DNA of 64,000 nt from Hofstenia miamia (Eukaryota > Xenacoelomorpha > Acoela > Hofsteniidae): positions 18,516-82,515 of the forward strand of contig CABFPE010000621.1 of NCBI GenBank assembly GCA_900660155.1. The letters run 5' to 3'. The translations under genes and the position numbers were made by a program. A model generated the notes under the pieces. The model saw only the letters and a program-made list of their open reading frames with translations. It was not told the DNA's origin and did no database searches. Below, in pieces: positions 38,801 to 53,800 of the stretch; positions within the stretch are counted from its first letter, which is position 1, and each line of letters begins with the position of its first letter.

Positions 38801-41800
38801 CTGTTTTACTATGATGATGCTACATTTTCTTCAGAAATTAAGTAAACCGGTTCTGCCTCACTTAGAAACGGTAATCAAATCGATTATATACTTTGATTCA
38901 ACCATTTATTTTCATTACCCAATATGTGCATTTCAAATACGATTTTTTTCAAAAATAAATAGTAAATAAAATTTTTAAAAAATTAACATATAATGAATTT
39001 GAATTGTGTTCGAAATTTGAAAATTTCTGAATTGCTTAATAGCATTAATAAAAAATTATTATCGAGTACCGGGAAAAATTTTCGGATTTCGGGTAATAAA
39101 TTTTTTTTTGTCAGGTAGATACGGCATTAAGGAACTCTACCTGCAAATCGCTAATACTTCAACAGGATTACTTTAGCACATATTTATATATTTTCAAAAA
39201 CTGAATGTGCTCTTTTTTAGTTCATATACATTCCTTTGAATGTGCCGATTGATGATCACACAGTGATGGAAGAAACCGTATCTACGTTGGAGGTTTGCTT
39301 TCGAATTAGAATTTTTAAATCTAAAGTTAATTAAAAATACAAATTCCCCTCTCGAAATGCTCTTGTATTTTAAAGACGTTATTGATGACTATCCACTTAC
39401 GTTTAGAAGTGTTCATTCAAAAGTGAAAACAAGGACAGCGTTGGTGCATTGTGGCTGCAGTTTCTTTATTACTACGCATCTTCAGATTATCTCGAAATCA
39501 TACAGCTTCGCACGAAAACCCCCATCTCCAAAAAGACCGCATGGACTGAGCGCAAGTGGAAAATGCGCCGCATTATGATCGAAGGTCATTCTAATAAATT
39601 ATTATTTCAAATTTCGGCACTTTAAGCTATAGTTAAAACGTCTTCTTCTTCCCCGCCAAATAGTTAAAACCACAATGAACCTCAATTTAATATTTGGCTT
39701 TTATTTGGGTCTTTCCATAAAAATTGAATATCACTTTTCTATTAGATCCTTGTAATCCCCTTCACGATCTTGCAAAGTCTCTGAAGCGATGGCCTCATTT
39801 CAATTATACAATATTTTGCATCATTGCTGCATTCCGTTATTTCTCCTCCTCGGGTGAATCATCAGGTTGGATCTTCGATTGCTTGTTGATTATATCGTTT
39901 TTCCAAATATTCATTTCCTAATCGCTTAGAATCGTGTTAATTTTAATATAGGTAGTTTTTTAAGATGCCAATGGCGGACAACCCACATATCAATTTAAGA
40001 TGTCAAAGCAGATGACAGAATTCGATTTCGACCTAACCATCAGATGTAAAGTCTGTGCAAAAGATGGTCATCATGAGAAGGTAGAATTTATTCATAAACT
40101 AGTGGAAGTTTTCACATTTTACAAAATTCATTGCTTCATAACTTTTCACGAAAATTGACCAAGCACTAAGTTTATTATATCAAAATATACGAATTAGAAA
40201 GGGTTTAACATTTTTTTTGAAAATTGTATAAGAAGATTGATATTTTTGTAAATTGATTACGGACAGCTTTTTAATTCTCATTAATTTCAAGTGGAATAAT
40301 TAGAATATTTAAGCAACAAATGTATTTATTAATGGATGAAGACTAAGATAGCATCTATAATTATTAATTAGAGAATTTTTTTTCTGGTGACGGGTATACA
40401 TTAGAAACTCCTTCCTTTTTTAAACCTTAGAAACGGCAGCCTTTTTCCTTAGAGGCGCCCTGAGGGTTGAATCAAGTGAAGAAAGGCTATCGAAAATCAA
40501 GACCTCAAATTCCTTGCGGATTCTACACTAAGAACCTCAACATCATAGTGATTATGGACCAATGTTATAGTTAACTTTCTAACTTAAATCCAATTACTAA
40601 TATAATATTTCCATGACATATTAGCAATGTTTAAACCATCTCGAACTACAAAATAATAATACTCCTAGGGATTCTGAAAAGGTGACTAATAATTTTCAAT
40701 TGAATTTCAGTTACTTTTGTTTGTTTCTCAGTATAAATCTTTGAACTACTATCAAATTTCCTCATTAACAGCGATTGTACGATAGTACTGATTTTGTGTA
40801 GTACGATTGGTAAACACCTAAATTCGTCCCACTTTTTTTGAAATATGTAATTAGAAACAAGATTTCAACGCTTACCAAGACGCATATGAAATCACGTGTA
40901 CTATGGGCGCAATTGAAAATTATATTCTCAGATAAAAAAAATAATCTAAATGGGCCATGCAGATGACAATACTATTGGCACAACATAATAAAGGAATCAT
41001 TTTTCTGTCGTCATAAGGGTGTAGGAGTGTGATGATAGACTGAGGTTTTTCTATCCTAGGAGAAACTGAATTGCATTTCTTAAGAGAATATCTCCTACCT
41101 TTTTCGCACCTCATGCATGACATTGACAGCGTTTCAGCATGACCCGCAAGCATTCAAACAGGTAGGGTCACCAAAGAGTTTTTTTTGCACCGAAATATAA
41201 GCACCATGAAATTNNNNNNNNNNNNNNNNNNNNNNNNNNNNNNNNNNNNNNNNNNNNNNNNNNNNNNNNNNNNNNNNNNNNNNNNNNNNNNNNNNNNNNN
41301 NNNNNNNNNNNNNNNNNNNNNNNNNNNNNNNNNNNNNNNNNNNNNNNNNNNNNNNNNNNNNNNNNNNNNNNNNNNNNNNNNNNNNNNNNNNNNNNNNNNN
41401 NNNNNNNNNNNNNNNNNNNNNNNNNNNNNNNNNNNNNNNNNNNNNNNNNNNNNNNNNNNNNNNNNNNNNNNNNNNNNNNNNNNNNNNNNNNNNNNNNNNN
41501 NNNNNNNNNNNNNNNNNNNNNNNNNNNNNNNNNNNNNNNNNNNNNNNNNNNNNNNNNNNNNNNNNNNNNNNNNNNNNNNNNNNNNNNNNNNNNNNNNNNN
41601 NNNNNNNNNNNNNNNNNNNNNNNNNNNNNNNNNNNNNNNNNNNNNNNNNNNNNNNNNNNNNNNNNNNNNNNNNNNNNNNNNNNNNNNNNNNNNNNNNNNN
41701 NNNNNNNNNNNNNNNNNNNNNNNNNNNNNNNNNNNNNNNNNNNNNNNNNNNNNNNNNNNNNNNNNNNNNNNNNNNNNNNNNNNNNNNNNNNNNNNNNNNN

Positions 41801-44800
41801 NNNNNNNNNNNNNNNNNNNNNNNNNNNNNNNNNNNNNNNNNNNNNNNNNNNNNNNNNNNNNNNNNNNNNNNNNNNNNNNNNNNNNNNNNNNNNNNNNNNN
41901 NNNNNNNNNNNNNNNNNNNNNNNNNNNNNNNNNNNNNNNNNNNNNNNNNNNNNNNNNNNNNNNNNNNNNNNNNNNNNNNNNNNNNNNNNNNNNNNNNNNN
42001 NNNNNNNNNNNNNNNNNNNNNNNNNNNNNNNNNNNNNNNNNNNNNNNNNNNNNNNNNNNNNNNNNNNNNNNNNNNNNNNNNNNNNNNNNNNNNNNNNNNN
42101 NNNNNNNNNNNNNNNNNNNNNNNNNNNNNNNNNNNNNNNNNNNNNNNNNNNNNNNNNNNNNNNNNNNNNNNNNNNNNNNNNNNNNNNNNNNNNNNNNNNN
42201 NNNNNNNNNNNNNCAGCGTTGGTGCATTGTGGTTGCAGTTTCTTTATTACTACGCATCTTCAGATTATCTCGAAATCATACAGCTTCGCACGAAAGCCCA
42301 TATCTCCAAAAAGACCGCATGGACTGAACGCAAGTGGAAAATGCGCCGCATTATGATCGAAGGTCATTCTAATAAATTATTATTTCAAATTTCGGCACTT
42401 TAAGCTATAGTTAAAAACATGGAAAGTTTAAAACGTCTTCTTCTTTCCCGCCAAATAATTAAAACCACAATGAACCTCAATTTAATGTTTGGCTTTTATT
42501 TGAGTCTTTGCATAAAAATCGAATATAACTTTTCTATTAGATCCTTGTAATCCCCTTCACGATCTTGCAAAGTCTCTGAAGCGATGGCCTCATTTCAATT
42601 ATACAATATTTTGCATCATTGCTGCATTCCGTTATTTCTCCTCCTCGGGTGAATCATCAGGTTGGATCTTCGATTGCGTATTGATTATATCGTTTTTCCA
42701 AATATTCATTTCCTAATCGCTTCGAATCGTGTTAATTTTAATATAGGTAGTTTTTTAAGATGCCAATGGCGGACAACCCACATATCAATTTAAGATGTCA
42801 AAGCAGATGACAGAATTCGATTTCGACCTAACCATCAGATGTAAAGTCTGTGCAAAAGATGGTCATCATGAGAAGGTAGAATTTATTCATAAACTAGTGG
42901 AAGTTTTCACATTTTACAAAATTCATTGCTTCATAACTTTTCACGAAACTTGTAAAGTAGGAATTTCAATTTCTTAAATAAGCCAATAATGCGAGGTTTT
43001 ACCCTAAAATTGACCAAGCACTAATTCTATTATATCAAAATATACGAATTAGAAAGGGTTTAACATTTTTTTTGAAAATTGTATAAGAAGATTGATATTT
43101 TTGTAAATTGATTACGGACAGCTTTTTAATTCTCATTAATTTCAAGTGGAATAATTAGAATATTTAAGCAGCAAATGTATTTATTAATGGATGAAGACTA
43201 AGATAGCATCTATAATTATTAATTAGAGAATTTTTTTTCTGGTGACGGGTATACATTAGAAACTCCTTCCTTTTTTAAACCTTAGAAACGGCAGCCTTTT
43301 TCCTTAGAGGCCCCCTGAGGGTTGAATCAAATGAAGAAAGGCTATCGAAAATCAAGACCTCAAATTCCTTGCGGATTCTACACTAAGAACCTCAACATCA
43401 TAGTGATTATGGACCAATGTTATAGTTAACTTTCTAACTTAAATCCAATTACTAATATAATATTTCCATGACATATTAGCAATGTTTAAACCTTCTCGAA
43501 CTACAAAATAATAATACTCCTAGGGATTCTGAAAAGGTGACTAATTATTCTCAATTGAATTTCAGTTACTTTTGTTTGTTTCTCAGTATAAATCTTTGGA
43601 CGACTATCAAATTTCCTCATTAACAGCGATTGTACGATAGTACTGATTTTGTGTAGTACGATTGGTAAACACCTAAATTCATCCACTTTTTTTGAAATAT
43701 GTAAAGAGAAACAAGATTTCAAAGCTTACCAAGGCGCATATGAAATCACGTGTACTATGGGCGCAATTGAAAATTATATTCTCAGATAAAAAAATTAATC
43801 TAAATGAGCCATGCAGATGACAATACTATTGGCACAACATAATAAAGGAATCATTTTTCTGTCGTCATAAGGGTGTAGGAGTGTGATGATAGACTGAGGT
43901 TTTTCTATCCTAGGAGAAACTGAATTGAATTTCTTAAGAGAATATCTCCTACCTTTTGCGCACCTCATGCACGGCATTGACTACGTTGCAGCTTGACCCG
44001 CAAGCATTCAAACAGGTAGGGCCACCAAGGAAATATAAGCACCATGAAATTACCAGCATTTTATGCGGACTTGAATCCAATTGAAAAAGTTTGGGTTAAA
44101 CTTTCAAAAGGCGGATATGATGATGGTAGGCAATTTAAATACATTGTGAAGCTGAAGTTAAGTATTTTACATGAGTGGGAGAAATTATTCACAGAATGCT
44201 AAAAATACTTGTTTTTCAGAAAAAACTGATGCATTCAAGTTATTAAATGTAGTGGAAAACAATTAACTGTTAATTTTATTTGTAAGATCATTTACAATTA
44301 TGTAAATCTTTAAACAAGCTGCTTTCTATAAACTTCCGTAACTTTTTGCACAGGGTCAATTTAAAAAAGTCTGTTTTCATATTTAATTATTTCAGTTATT
44401 AAGCTCTTTTCCAGTCGTATATTTTGATATATTTTCGGGTAAACCGTCGCATTATTGGCTTAGTAATTTGGAAAAATTAGGATGTCCATAACCTTTTGAG
44501 ACGCACACTATGTAGCCACTTTACAAACTTCGTGTACGCAATTACCAAGGATTGCTAACGAGAAGAATATACAACCAACTAGAACAGTGCAAAATAATGT
44601 GAAAGCTACAAAAAAAATTTTATTAAATTGATAAATTTAACTTTGTTGAATATTGATAATAGTTTTCTTGAATAGACATAAATATTGCACATTTCTGAAA
44701 GAGCAAAGTCAAATCTTCGCAAGTAGGAAAAACAAAATTCAGTTTGTCCCCATATCTTTTAAGGATACTAGATGTGTTCAGATGTAGAAACGGAGAGGTA

Positions 44801-47800
44801 AATGTAATGTCTGCCTAACAGATTTGTATACCTTGCGGCTGCAGTAGAATTAGTGCAGAACGAATTTCATCATCACTTAATCATATTACCTGTGATATAC
44901 CTCAACAGCAACTAAGAGCAATGTGAGATCATTTGCTTTTGAGAGCCATCAACAGCTGAAATTTGATGTTGAAAGAGAGCATCGATTTTGTGAGGTTAAC
45001 AGTTTAGAAAATATTGAACATGGAATGAAGGAGAGTAGGGATGCTATGATCCTTTTTTCTGACCAATAATAAATACTTTATGTTGGATGTAACTTTTTAG
45101 GCTAAAAATAGAATAGGAATTTAATTCTTAAGCAAAAAATCAATGCTTAAAAACTGCATTAGTGTACTTTAAAAGTAAAGTTAACAAAGACTAAGGTTTG
45201 CCAACATCATCCCGAGGAAATCGATATATTTTGTAGGGTAGAAATTTACAAGACCTCTACTAACATCTTAGTTGGACCAACACTGCACTCACGAGGCATT
45301 TCAATGTAATGTATCAATGTTGCAGATATTGAATTTACGTGTACTTATGAATCGACCAATCAAAATGCTTCAACTGCCACAATAGTCTCTTTTTCTACGT
45401 TTGCATGAAAAGAAACGATAAATTTGCACCCTCCACATTTTGGACTATGTTTGGAGTTGTATATCCCTCACTTTAGTAATCCTTGGTAGTTTAATGTTCT
45501 GCAATACTGCATTCGAGACGTGTAATATTTTCTGCAACTTTTTGTGTGTTTCACCCCGTTTATTATTTTCTACAACCCCGCGTTGCTCGAGACATGTACT
45601 TTTGGTGGTTTCAAAATATATAAATCGACATTTTTTATTGATTTCTTCTCTATCCTATCCTAAAGTTATGCATGGTCACTATATTGATAGTTTATATGGC
45701 ATGAAAGCAGACTATTTAAGCGATTAAATGTTTGTACCGCATGCAAAAATATAAAATATTTAAAGCATACATGTGATCACGTTAATATTTAGTTAAAATT
45801 GGTTTAAAATGTTAGAGATTTAATTTTCAACAATATAAGAAATAATTACCGAAGCATTTTGGATTCAATAATGTTGTTTAATATATTTATAGGAATGTCC
45901 TGATAATGCGTATTCCGATGTATTTGAGCCTTTAGTTCCTCTGCCGCCTAAAAAGAAAAAGTTTACTTCAATTATCAACGACTGCATCTACCACTACTAC
46001 GGTATGCATTATGAGATTATTGAAATATTTCATCCTTTGTTTTCAGATAAATCCCGAATGTCTCAGAAGGACAGAATCCTCCGTTTCGATATCATAGCGA
46101 TTTTGGAGGACCACCTGCGGTTAATTTTTCCAAGTAATCTTTTATCTACATTTAGTACATGCCGAGCTTTGAAACATTAAGCGAACAAGCATTACCATAA
46201 ATTCTATGTGCAAAGCAATTATATTATCATTAAGCCCCCATGATAAGTACGTAATAGTGTAGAGCAAGGGTTCTCATGATTGTTTGACTTATACCCCTTT
46301 TACCATTTGTCAAAATCTCATTCACACCCTCATTTCAAAAATTTAATTATTCCTTGTGGGTAGCTACTACAATATTCCACCCACGGCATCTCCATTAGGT
46401 CTTTGAACCAAGCTCATAATTCATCCCCATAAATGTCGAAGCGCACCCCTAGACTGAATTTCACTTCCAATGAGAACCCAATGGTGTAGAATGTCTAAGT
46501 AATTAAGTTGAAAGAAATACTTATTACAACAAACACTTCATTAGTATAAACTTCTTTCATATTATAGGCTATCCTTTCGGACTATATTTTTTATGCTGAA
46601 CAAATTAGTTAATGAATTGCGATGCGAAATATTACATCGTGTAATATTCGCCGTTTTCATAGATTTGTGTGTAATTTAGCTGGTATTCCTTTAAATTGAT
46701 ACAAATGCTGAGTCGTGTAAACAATTAATTCTCTGCATAATTTCAGTTTGGATTCTGTGTATTGATAAATATAATTGCAATTATTAGGCCACCGATGTGC
46801 GAGTAGAATAAAATAACTAAGCACAAGCCATACAATTAAAAGTATTTTTAGTAGTTGAAAATAATTCAGTATGGAAATGTCTTCTGATATATATCGAGCG
46901 ATCAGAGAAAATCGCTAAATCTTTTATATCAGTAGTGCTTCAGTGCTTCTTAGTGGTCCGTTGCACTCAGCGTCATAAATCAGCCGACCCTATTTAGAAA
47001 TGAAACTTTAAAGACTTATTAATATGATTAAGCGCCGTTTTGTTAAGAAAACAAGCAGATCATTGACATAATTAAAAACCCAGACCCGATTGAAAAATTA
47101 GTCAGAATATTCGTTTACAATGAACATGCTTCGTATATCGGTATTTGATTAACATCGCGTCATTTTTTCATCGAACTTTCACAACAATCAAAATTCAAAA
47201 CTCAATGTTCTAAAGCCAAAGTTAAAACTTCTGAAATCAAACTTAAAAAAGTGTAGCTGATTTAAATTTTTTGCAAAGTGAAAGTGAATCCCTCTATTCC
47301 ATGAAATCTGAACCATTGTGTGTGATTCTAGAATTCTAGATCAATCATTGAAGGTAGTACATTTGCATTCTATGATACAACTACTTCGTATTTATCAATA
47401 TATTTAGCTTTTGCCATTAGGTTGCGTTCTTGAAATGTTTGGATCGTGTGGTAGTGGTTTTGGGAAGCGATGCAGCGATTTAGACGTCTGTTTTAGATTG
47501 AACGATAAAGTAAGTCTCGACATGGATTCACAGCGGACCTTAATTGTTAAAATTTCGGATCATTTGAAGAAACTAAAAGGTACCTCACTTTCATCAAGAA
47601 CTTTGCATTAAACTGTTCCCTACTAAGTTACAAAATCCATTATGTTTAGCTGTCTACAATGTGTGCCCGATCACCGAGTCCAAAGTTCCTATTGTGCGAT
47701 TCATATATAGACACCCGAAAGTCGAAATAGACATTTGTGCCTACAATTTATTGGTAAGTGCGTTTGCATATCTAAATTTACACTGTTTGGAAAGTTTTTA

Positions 47801-50800
47801 AGAATTTTTCATTCACTATTACTTGATATCCTATTACACACTTGATTGTTTGAAAATATACAACAATTTTGAAAAATCACAAAATCTAATATAGATTGTT
47901 TATTCTGTCATCATTCCCCTTGTAAATGTTTAGAATCTAGTTTTTGTCTAAATTGCTTACTTTCAGATACCCTATTTATGGTAGTTTTCCCTAATGTGTT
48001 GACTATGTCTATTGTGGATTTTACTTCAATGATCTATTTTGACAAGTTCCTTAAGGATTCATTAAAAATCCAATTTCGCTCTTCATTTTAATGGAAATTT
48101 CTAGAATGTGGAATTCCAATCGAATTGAAAATGTTAAAATATTAAAACATGGGTTATTTTAAACAGTGTTTTAGGGAATGGTTTAGCAATGTTTTTTTAA
48201 TGTTTTTTTCAAATCCGTATAAATTTTTTTGGAAAGTTTTGAAAATGATTTTTGGAATTTGTTCATTCGAAGTTTCATAATCAACTATCTGCCCAAAATT
48301 AGCAATATTTGTGTTCTGTTATACATGTATGAAACCAAAAATGACTGTTGCTAAATTTATCATAATTTGCAATGTTTTCTGAAACATTTAAACGCCTTGA
48401 AATGTTTCGGTCTTAGCGCCAAAACACATTTCTTCTAAAGGTTTAATAAATTTAATTTATCTTTAGTAATTTTAAGCCTTTGTATGACTGTTTTAGCTGC
48501 AAAAAATTATTTTTGAATGTGTTTAGGCATTAGAAAACACCAGGCTTTTGCTTACTTATAATTCATGCGATCGGCGTTTGGCGGTATTGGGATCTAGTTT
48601 AAAGAATTTCGCAAAGGTTTTTCAAAACTTTTTAGTCCACTTGCATTTTGTTTGTTTAGCACTTCGAAATCGGGGACGCCTCCCGTGGCAGTTTGTCTTC
48701 TTATGCGTACATCATTCTCCTGATACATTATTTGCAACATACGAATCCTCCTGTTCTTCCAGTTTTGCAAGAGGTTTGTAGTTTTCATTGGGTAGTTTGA
48801 ACCAAATTAAACTGTGAGGAGAGAAACAAGTTTCAAAATGTAGAACCAACACACTTTTGTTAGTACGGAAGTCTTGTTTAAAACTTGTTGAATAAGCGCA
48901 TAATTTGGTTGTATACTAGCTTTGTTCTACATATCAAATATAATATGTATATACATTTCGCATCAAAATCTTCAACCAGGTTTATAAGCTCTATTTCCAA
49001 NTTGTTTAAAACTTGTTGAATAAGCGCATAATTTGGTTGTATACTAGCTTTGTTCTACATACCAAATATAATATGTATATACATTTCGCATCAAAATCTT
49101 CAACCAGGTTTATAAGCTCTATTTCCAAAAACCAAACTTTTATTGAATTGGAACGAAGGTTTTGTCTGATAGAATTTAATTTTTTATTTAACTAATAAAA
49201 ACAACACATGAATTGGGAAATATATGCAAAACGCCACTGTGAAGAAATGTTTTGTTTAAATGCATTATTTCCCATCAGGCTATTACCTGGCCCCCCTATA
49301 AAACACTAATTTTTTTGAGAAAACGTATCACTCCGCTGAAGAAGTTAATGGAGATTTGGAAACCTGGTTCTCTTCAAAACCTGATGACTTCCTATGCAAA
49401 CGATATAAAATAACTTCCAGAACCCTGGAAAAAGTGCGTGGACCTTAAAGATGATTATTTTCAACATTTTATATACACGGACCAATGATGTTTTTCTTAC
49501 ATTTCTCAATTTACGTGTTGTTTTTATTGGTAAAATGGATGTTACTTTCTATCGTACAAGACTTTCGTTCCAACCCTATACATTTTGTCTCATCATATTC
49601 TCTATGCACTATTAAATGAAATTTGTGAGATTCTATTGTCCAGTTTGACTGTAAAAATGATCTCCACATTTTGAATCAGCAATTTTCCCCAAGTTATAGC
49701 TGTTGATTTGTACATCAATCACAACAGGACGGCAATCCTTCAGCTGATGTATTGAAAAGCCAAATTTTAGGCATAATACTTTCATCAGATAATGTGAAAT
49801 TTTAGAAATCAAAGATTTCTTGATGAGTATGAGCCATTAAAACTTAGCCGTCTTTCTTAATTTTGAGGAAAAAGAGATTTTATATTTGGTCTAAAAAACC
49901 TCTAGCCAACAGTCAAGTTGAGTTGTCCATTGCCTAAATAATGACATTTTAGCTGTGGCCAAAGACTTATTGGGTAATGTTAATAGGTTTTATTTTATTG
50001 CCAATTTATTGTTTTGGGTGCAATATGTTTAATTAAGGTATATCATTTTTAGATGTATGACACTCCTGAGCAGCCTAAGAGAATTATTGAAGGATTTAAC
50101 ACATATTTCAAGGAAGCACCAACTTTTGTAAGCTACTACTTTTATTGAATTGCATTAATATATTGATTATCATTTAGCAAATAAACCAACCTTTCTAAAT
50201 TTATATATATATATATATATATACAGGGTGGTCCACAAAAATGTATCCTGCTTTTGAAAACTCTATAAATCAATAATTACAAGTCGTAGAAACTTAATCT
50301 TAGTCTCATTTTAAACGCCAGAATATGTTTTTCAAATGTGAAAAATCTAATGTCAATGAGAAAAATAGTTTATGTACAGCAAACAAAACTAAGAGGGACT
50401 ACTGTTGTCTTTGCGAACTCAGAAATTTGAGTGTTAAAAAATAAGTATAATTATGTCAAATCGTAATTAAATTATTGTATTCCTGCTACACAGATTTTAC
50501 TTATTAGTTTAGCTTGGTTCTTTTCTTATTTTGAATATCAAGTCAAGAAAATACATTAATCTCTTACAAAGGCCTCTTAAACAATGCAACTGTCAAAAGA
50601 ACAACGAGTATTCATAGTCAAAACTTACAGTGAGATCAAGTATGATTCACACTTAGTTCAAGGATTTCAACAGCATTTTGAAGGAAGAAGTGTTACCAGA
50701 AATACCGTAATGAATTCCGGAAGACGTATTACTAAAACAACAACAGAAAATATTGAATTAGTTCGTGGCCAAATTGCTGATAATTCATACTTCTCAACAA

Positions 50801-53800
50801 GTATTAACAACAGTAGTTATAATTATTAAAAAGGATCTAGGGAGTCTTTGTTTACAAGGCAAAGATTCGTCAATAATTATTAGATACTGACTTTGAACGG
50901 AGAGTTACCTTTTGTACTTGGTTTCTTAACAAAAATGAAAGATTTACTGATGATTTCAGATGAGGCAGCTTTCCACATGAATGGTACTCTAAATCATCAA
51001 AATACTAGAACTTATTCACCTTGTAAACAGCCCCCAGATAATTTTTTTTCTAAAGAAATTCTGCCGTGTAAAGGTTTCAGTTTGAATGGGGCTTTGCGGT
51101 TCTAGTCTTGTTTTTGGGCCAATTTTTTCTCAAGACAATTTGAATGCAAATAGTTACCTTGACATGCTCAACAATGACTTAATTTCAAGTTGCAGGATGG
51201 AGCTCTATACCATAGCGGAATTCAGGTACAAAGATGTTTTTGGAAATTGCTTCGTCGGAATGGGATTTGACTCCTTGCGACTTCTTTTCTTGGGGTCATA
51301 TGAAGAATGACGTTTTTAAATCTTCTCCAATTGACCTACAAGAATTACGTGACCGTAATACTCATAGTGCCGCTGTGAAAAAACAAACCAGAAATGATTA
51401 GAAGAGCAATGCGCAGTATGAGGACACGATGCCAAGAGTACCTCGTAAATGGGGCTGGACATTATTTGTAATAAAGTTTTTATGTTTGTGGTTTAATGAA
51501 AGTAATATGTAATATCAAGAGTCAGTGGTTTTACTCATAATTTAATTAGGATTAGACATTATTTTACTTATATTTTTTAACACTCCAATTTCTCATGTGC
51601 GCAAAGACAACACTAGGCCCACTTAATTTCGTGTTTCCTGTACATAAACTATTTTTCTGATTGACATGAGGTTTTACACATTTGAAGAACATATTCTGGC
51701 GTTTAAAATGAGACTATGTGTAAGTTTCTACGACTTGTAATTACTGAGTTTTGCTTTTGAAAAACTGGATACATTTTTGTGGACCACCCTGATATGAAAT
51801 GTCTCATTTTGCCCTACTATCCCATTTGAATATATATATATATAGTTAATAACTTTGGCCAAATGCAAATGTATTTCAAATTCTACAAAGCCAATTTTTC
51901 ATAGAAATTAATTATTGCATATCGTACATAAACGCGATTACTTGACCGTTTTAGAAATCTAAAAACAATGATAGTGCCGGCAGTCTATGGATAGGGTTTT
52001 TCAGTTATTTTCTTGAAGAATTCGATTTGAACACCAATGTTGTCAGCATTAAGCAGTTTGCTCCGCTAACCAAATTCGAAAAATCGTGGAATTCTAAGTC
52101 CATAGCAATTGAAGGTACATCTATCTCCAGTAATTATATATTCTGCTTCTTTAGATCCCTTCGAACTTACTCACAACCTCGCTGCTGGCTTAACCCACAG
52201 CAGTAAGTGAATTATCTCTTTTGTCTTTACACTTCACTTTTTAGTGGCAAATCATATTAAGAAGGTCTTCATTAAAGCCCGCGAGGTATTTGGCACACCA
52301 ATCGAAGTTATTGGTACTTATTCATTCGTAAGTATTCTTATAAATTGTTTACAATTCGTGAGTTAATATCTTCTATTTTTAAATTGTAATTTAGACGGAA
52401 TTATCAAAATTCCAGACTTGCTTTTATAATAAAAGAACGACTTTCTATATATTTTAATATTCAAATTTAAAAACGTTTAGAATAATTATCTTAAAGCGTC
52501 ATTATATCAGTAAATAATAATTGGTTATAGATTGAAATTGTGTGATCTTACTTCTTAAGCACTTGTTTTTAATGTTTTTGTAGTTGTTTTATTTGAACAT
52601 TTTTTAGGATCGATTTTTTCGTTTGATTCAGAAGGATGTTGCAGAAATACCCAAGGACAACCTGTGCAAAATTTGTTCTAAAATCGGACACATTGCAAGA
52701 GAATGCCCTGTAAAGGAAATGCACAAGGTACTCAGAAGCAAGTTCCGTTGTATCTAGGAATTAAATTTGCAATACGTCATATATGTTATTTTATATTATT
52801 TTTTGTTTTTAATTTTCATCATGAGCATGCATGATGCTTGATTGGCTTTAATTGACCTACATGGTAACTGAAAAATTTCTTGAAGTTTTATTATAGCATG
52901 TGTTTTCTAAATAATTAATTCGTATGGCCAGCTTTGTTTTAATTATTGATGGAATGTTGTTATCGCTTTGAACGACAAGTACACTTTCAAAAAAAACTAC
53001 ATTTAGAGGAGAAGAGAGCAAAAGCGGCAATCTGCCATTTCTTCGAATGATAAACCTGAAAATAGCAAGAGTCCAGGAAGCAGCAGTAACACAATTCAAG
53101 TAATAAATAACTTTTTTAATGATAGTCTCCAGCAGTCTGCTCGCCCTATGCATTTTCATTCACAATCAACTGTAATGCCCAATAGCACTAGGAAATTTAA
53201 AAGTGCGCGATTTAAGGAGAGTGTCAAACAGGCCAATATGGATCAATCACTGCCACCACCTCCTCTCATTTCAGCACCACCTGGGCTTCAGAGAATTAAT
53301 CCACATTCTATGAACAACCGAGGATTTCCACCGGGTTTCCCACCACAAAACCACCACCACCAACAGCATCTTTTTCAACCTCGCCCAAGCGTGCCCTTAT
53401 ACTCGCCATTGGTGGGGAACCAGGACAGTTTGCAAGCATTCATGCGGGCTATGTCAGCTCATACCATGCGTAAGATTTTATTATTGTTAGTTCATATAGT
53501 TTTGTCTGATTTATCAGCAAGCTACCTGCTGTCACACTTTCACTTAATTTCACAATTTTTCATTGAACATGCTACTGATTTGGTATCAATTACAACCGTC
53601 ATTTGCACCGTTTTCAACATTCCAGTATTAATTCAAGCGTCTATTTTTTGTAAGAATTCTTACTCTAAAATGTCTCCTGATTAAAATAATTAACTAACAA
53701 GTACACTAGAATCTGAAGTTTTTAAAAATTGAAAAGTATTGTGCGAACCTTGCATTTATTTAACTAATTGTCACTTGTATGTAAATCGTTTTCAAACAAT

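Noticed and set aside
40920-41153. 77-codon minus-strand frame, repeated at 43795-43977
   Set aside because: It is antisense to the degraded Tc1-like region and is duplicated only because the block is duplicated in the assembly.
42214-42875. Second set of TUT PAP1/knuckle exons as a paralogous gene
   Set aside because: It follows a 1000-N placeholder and matches the first copy at allele-like divergence with no other exons of its own.
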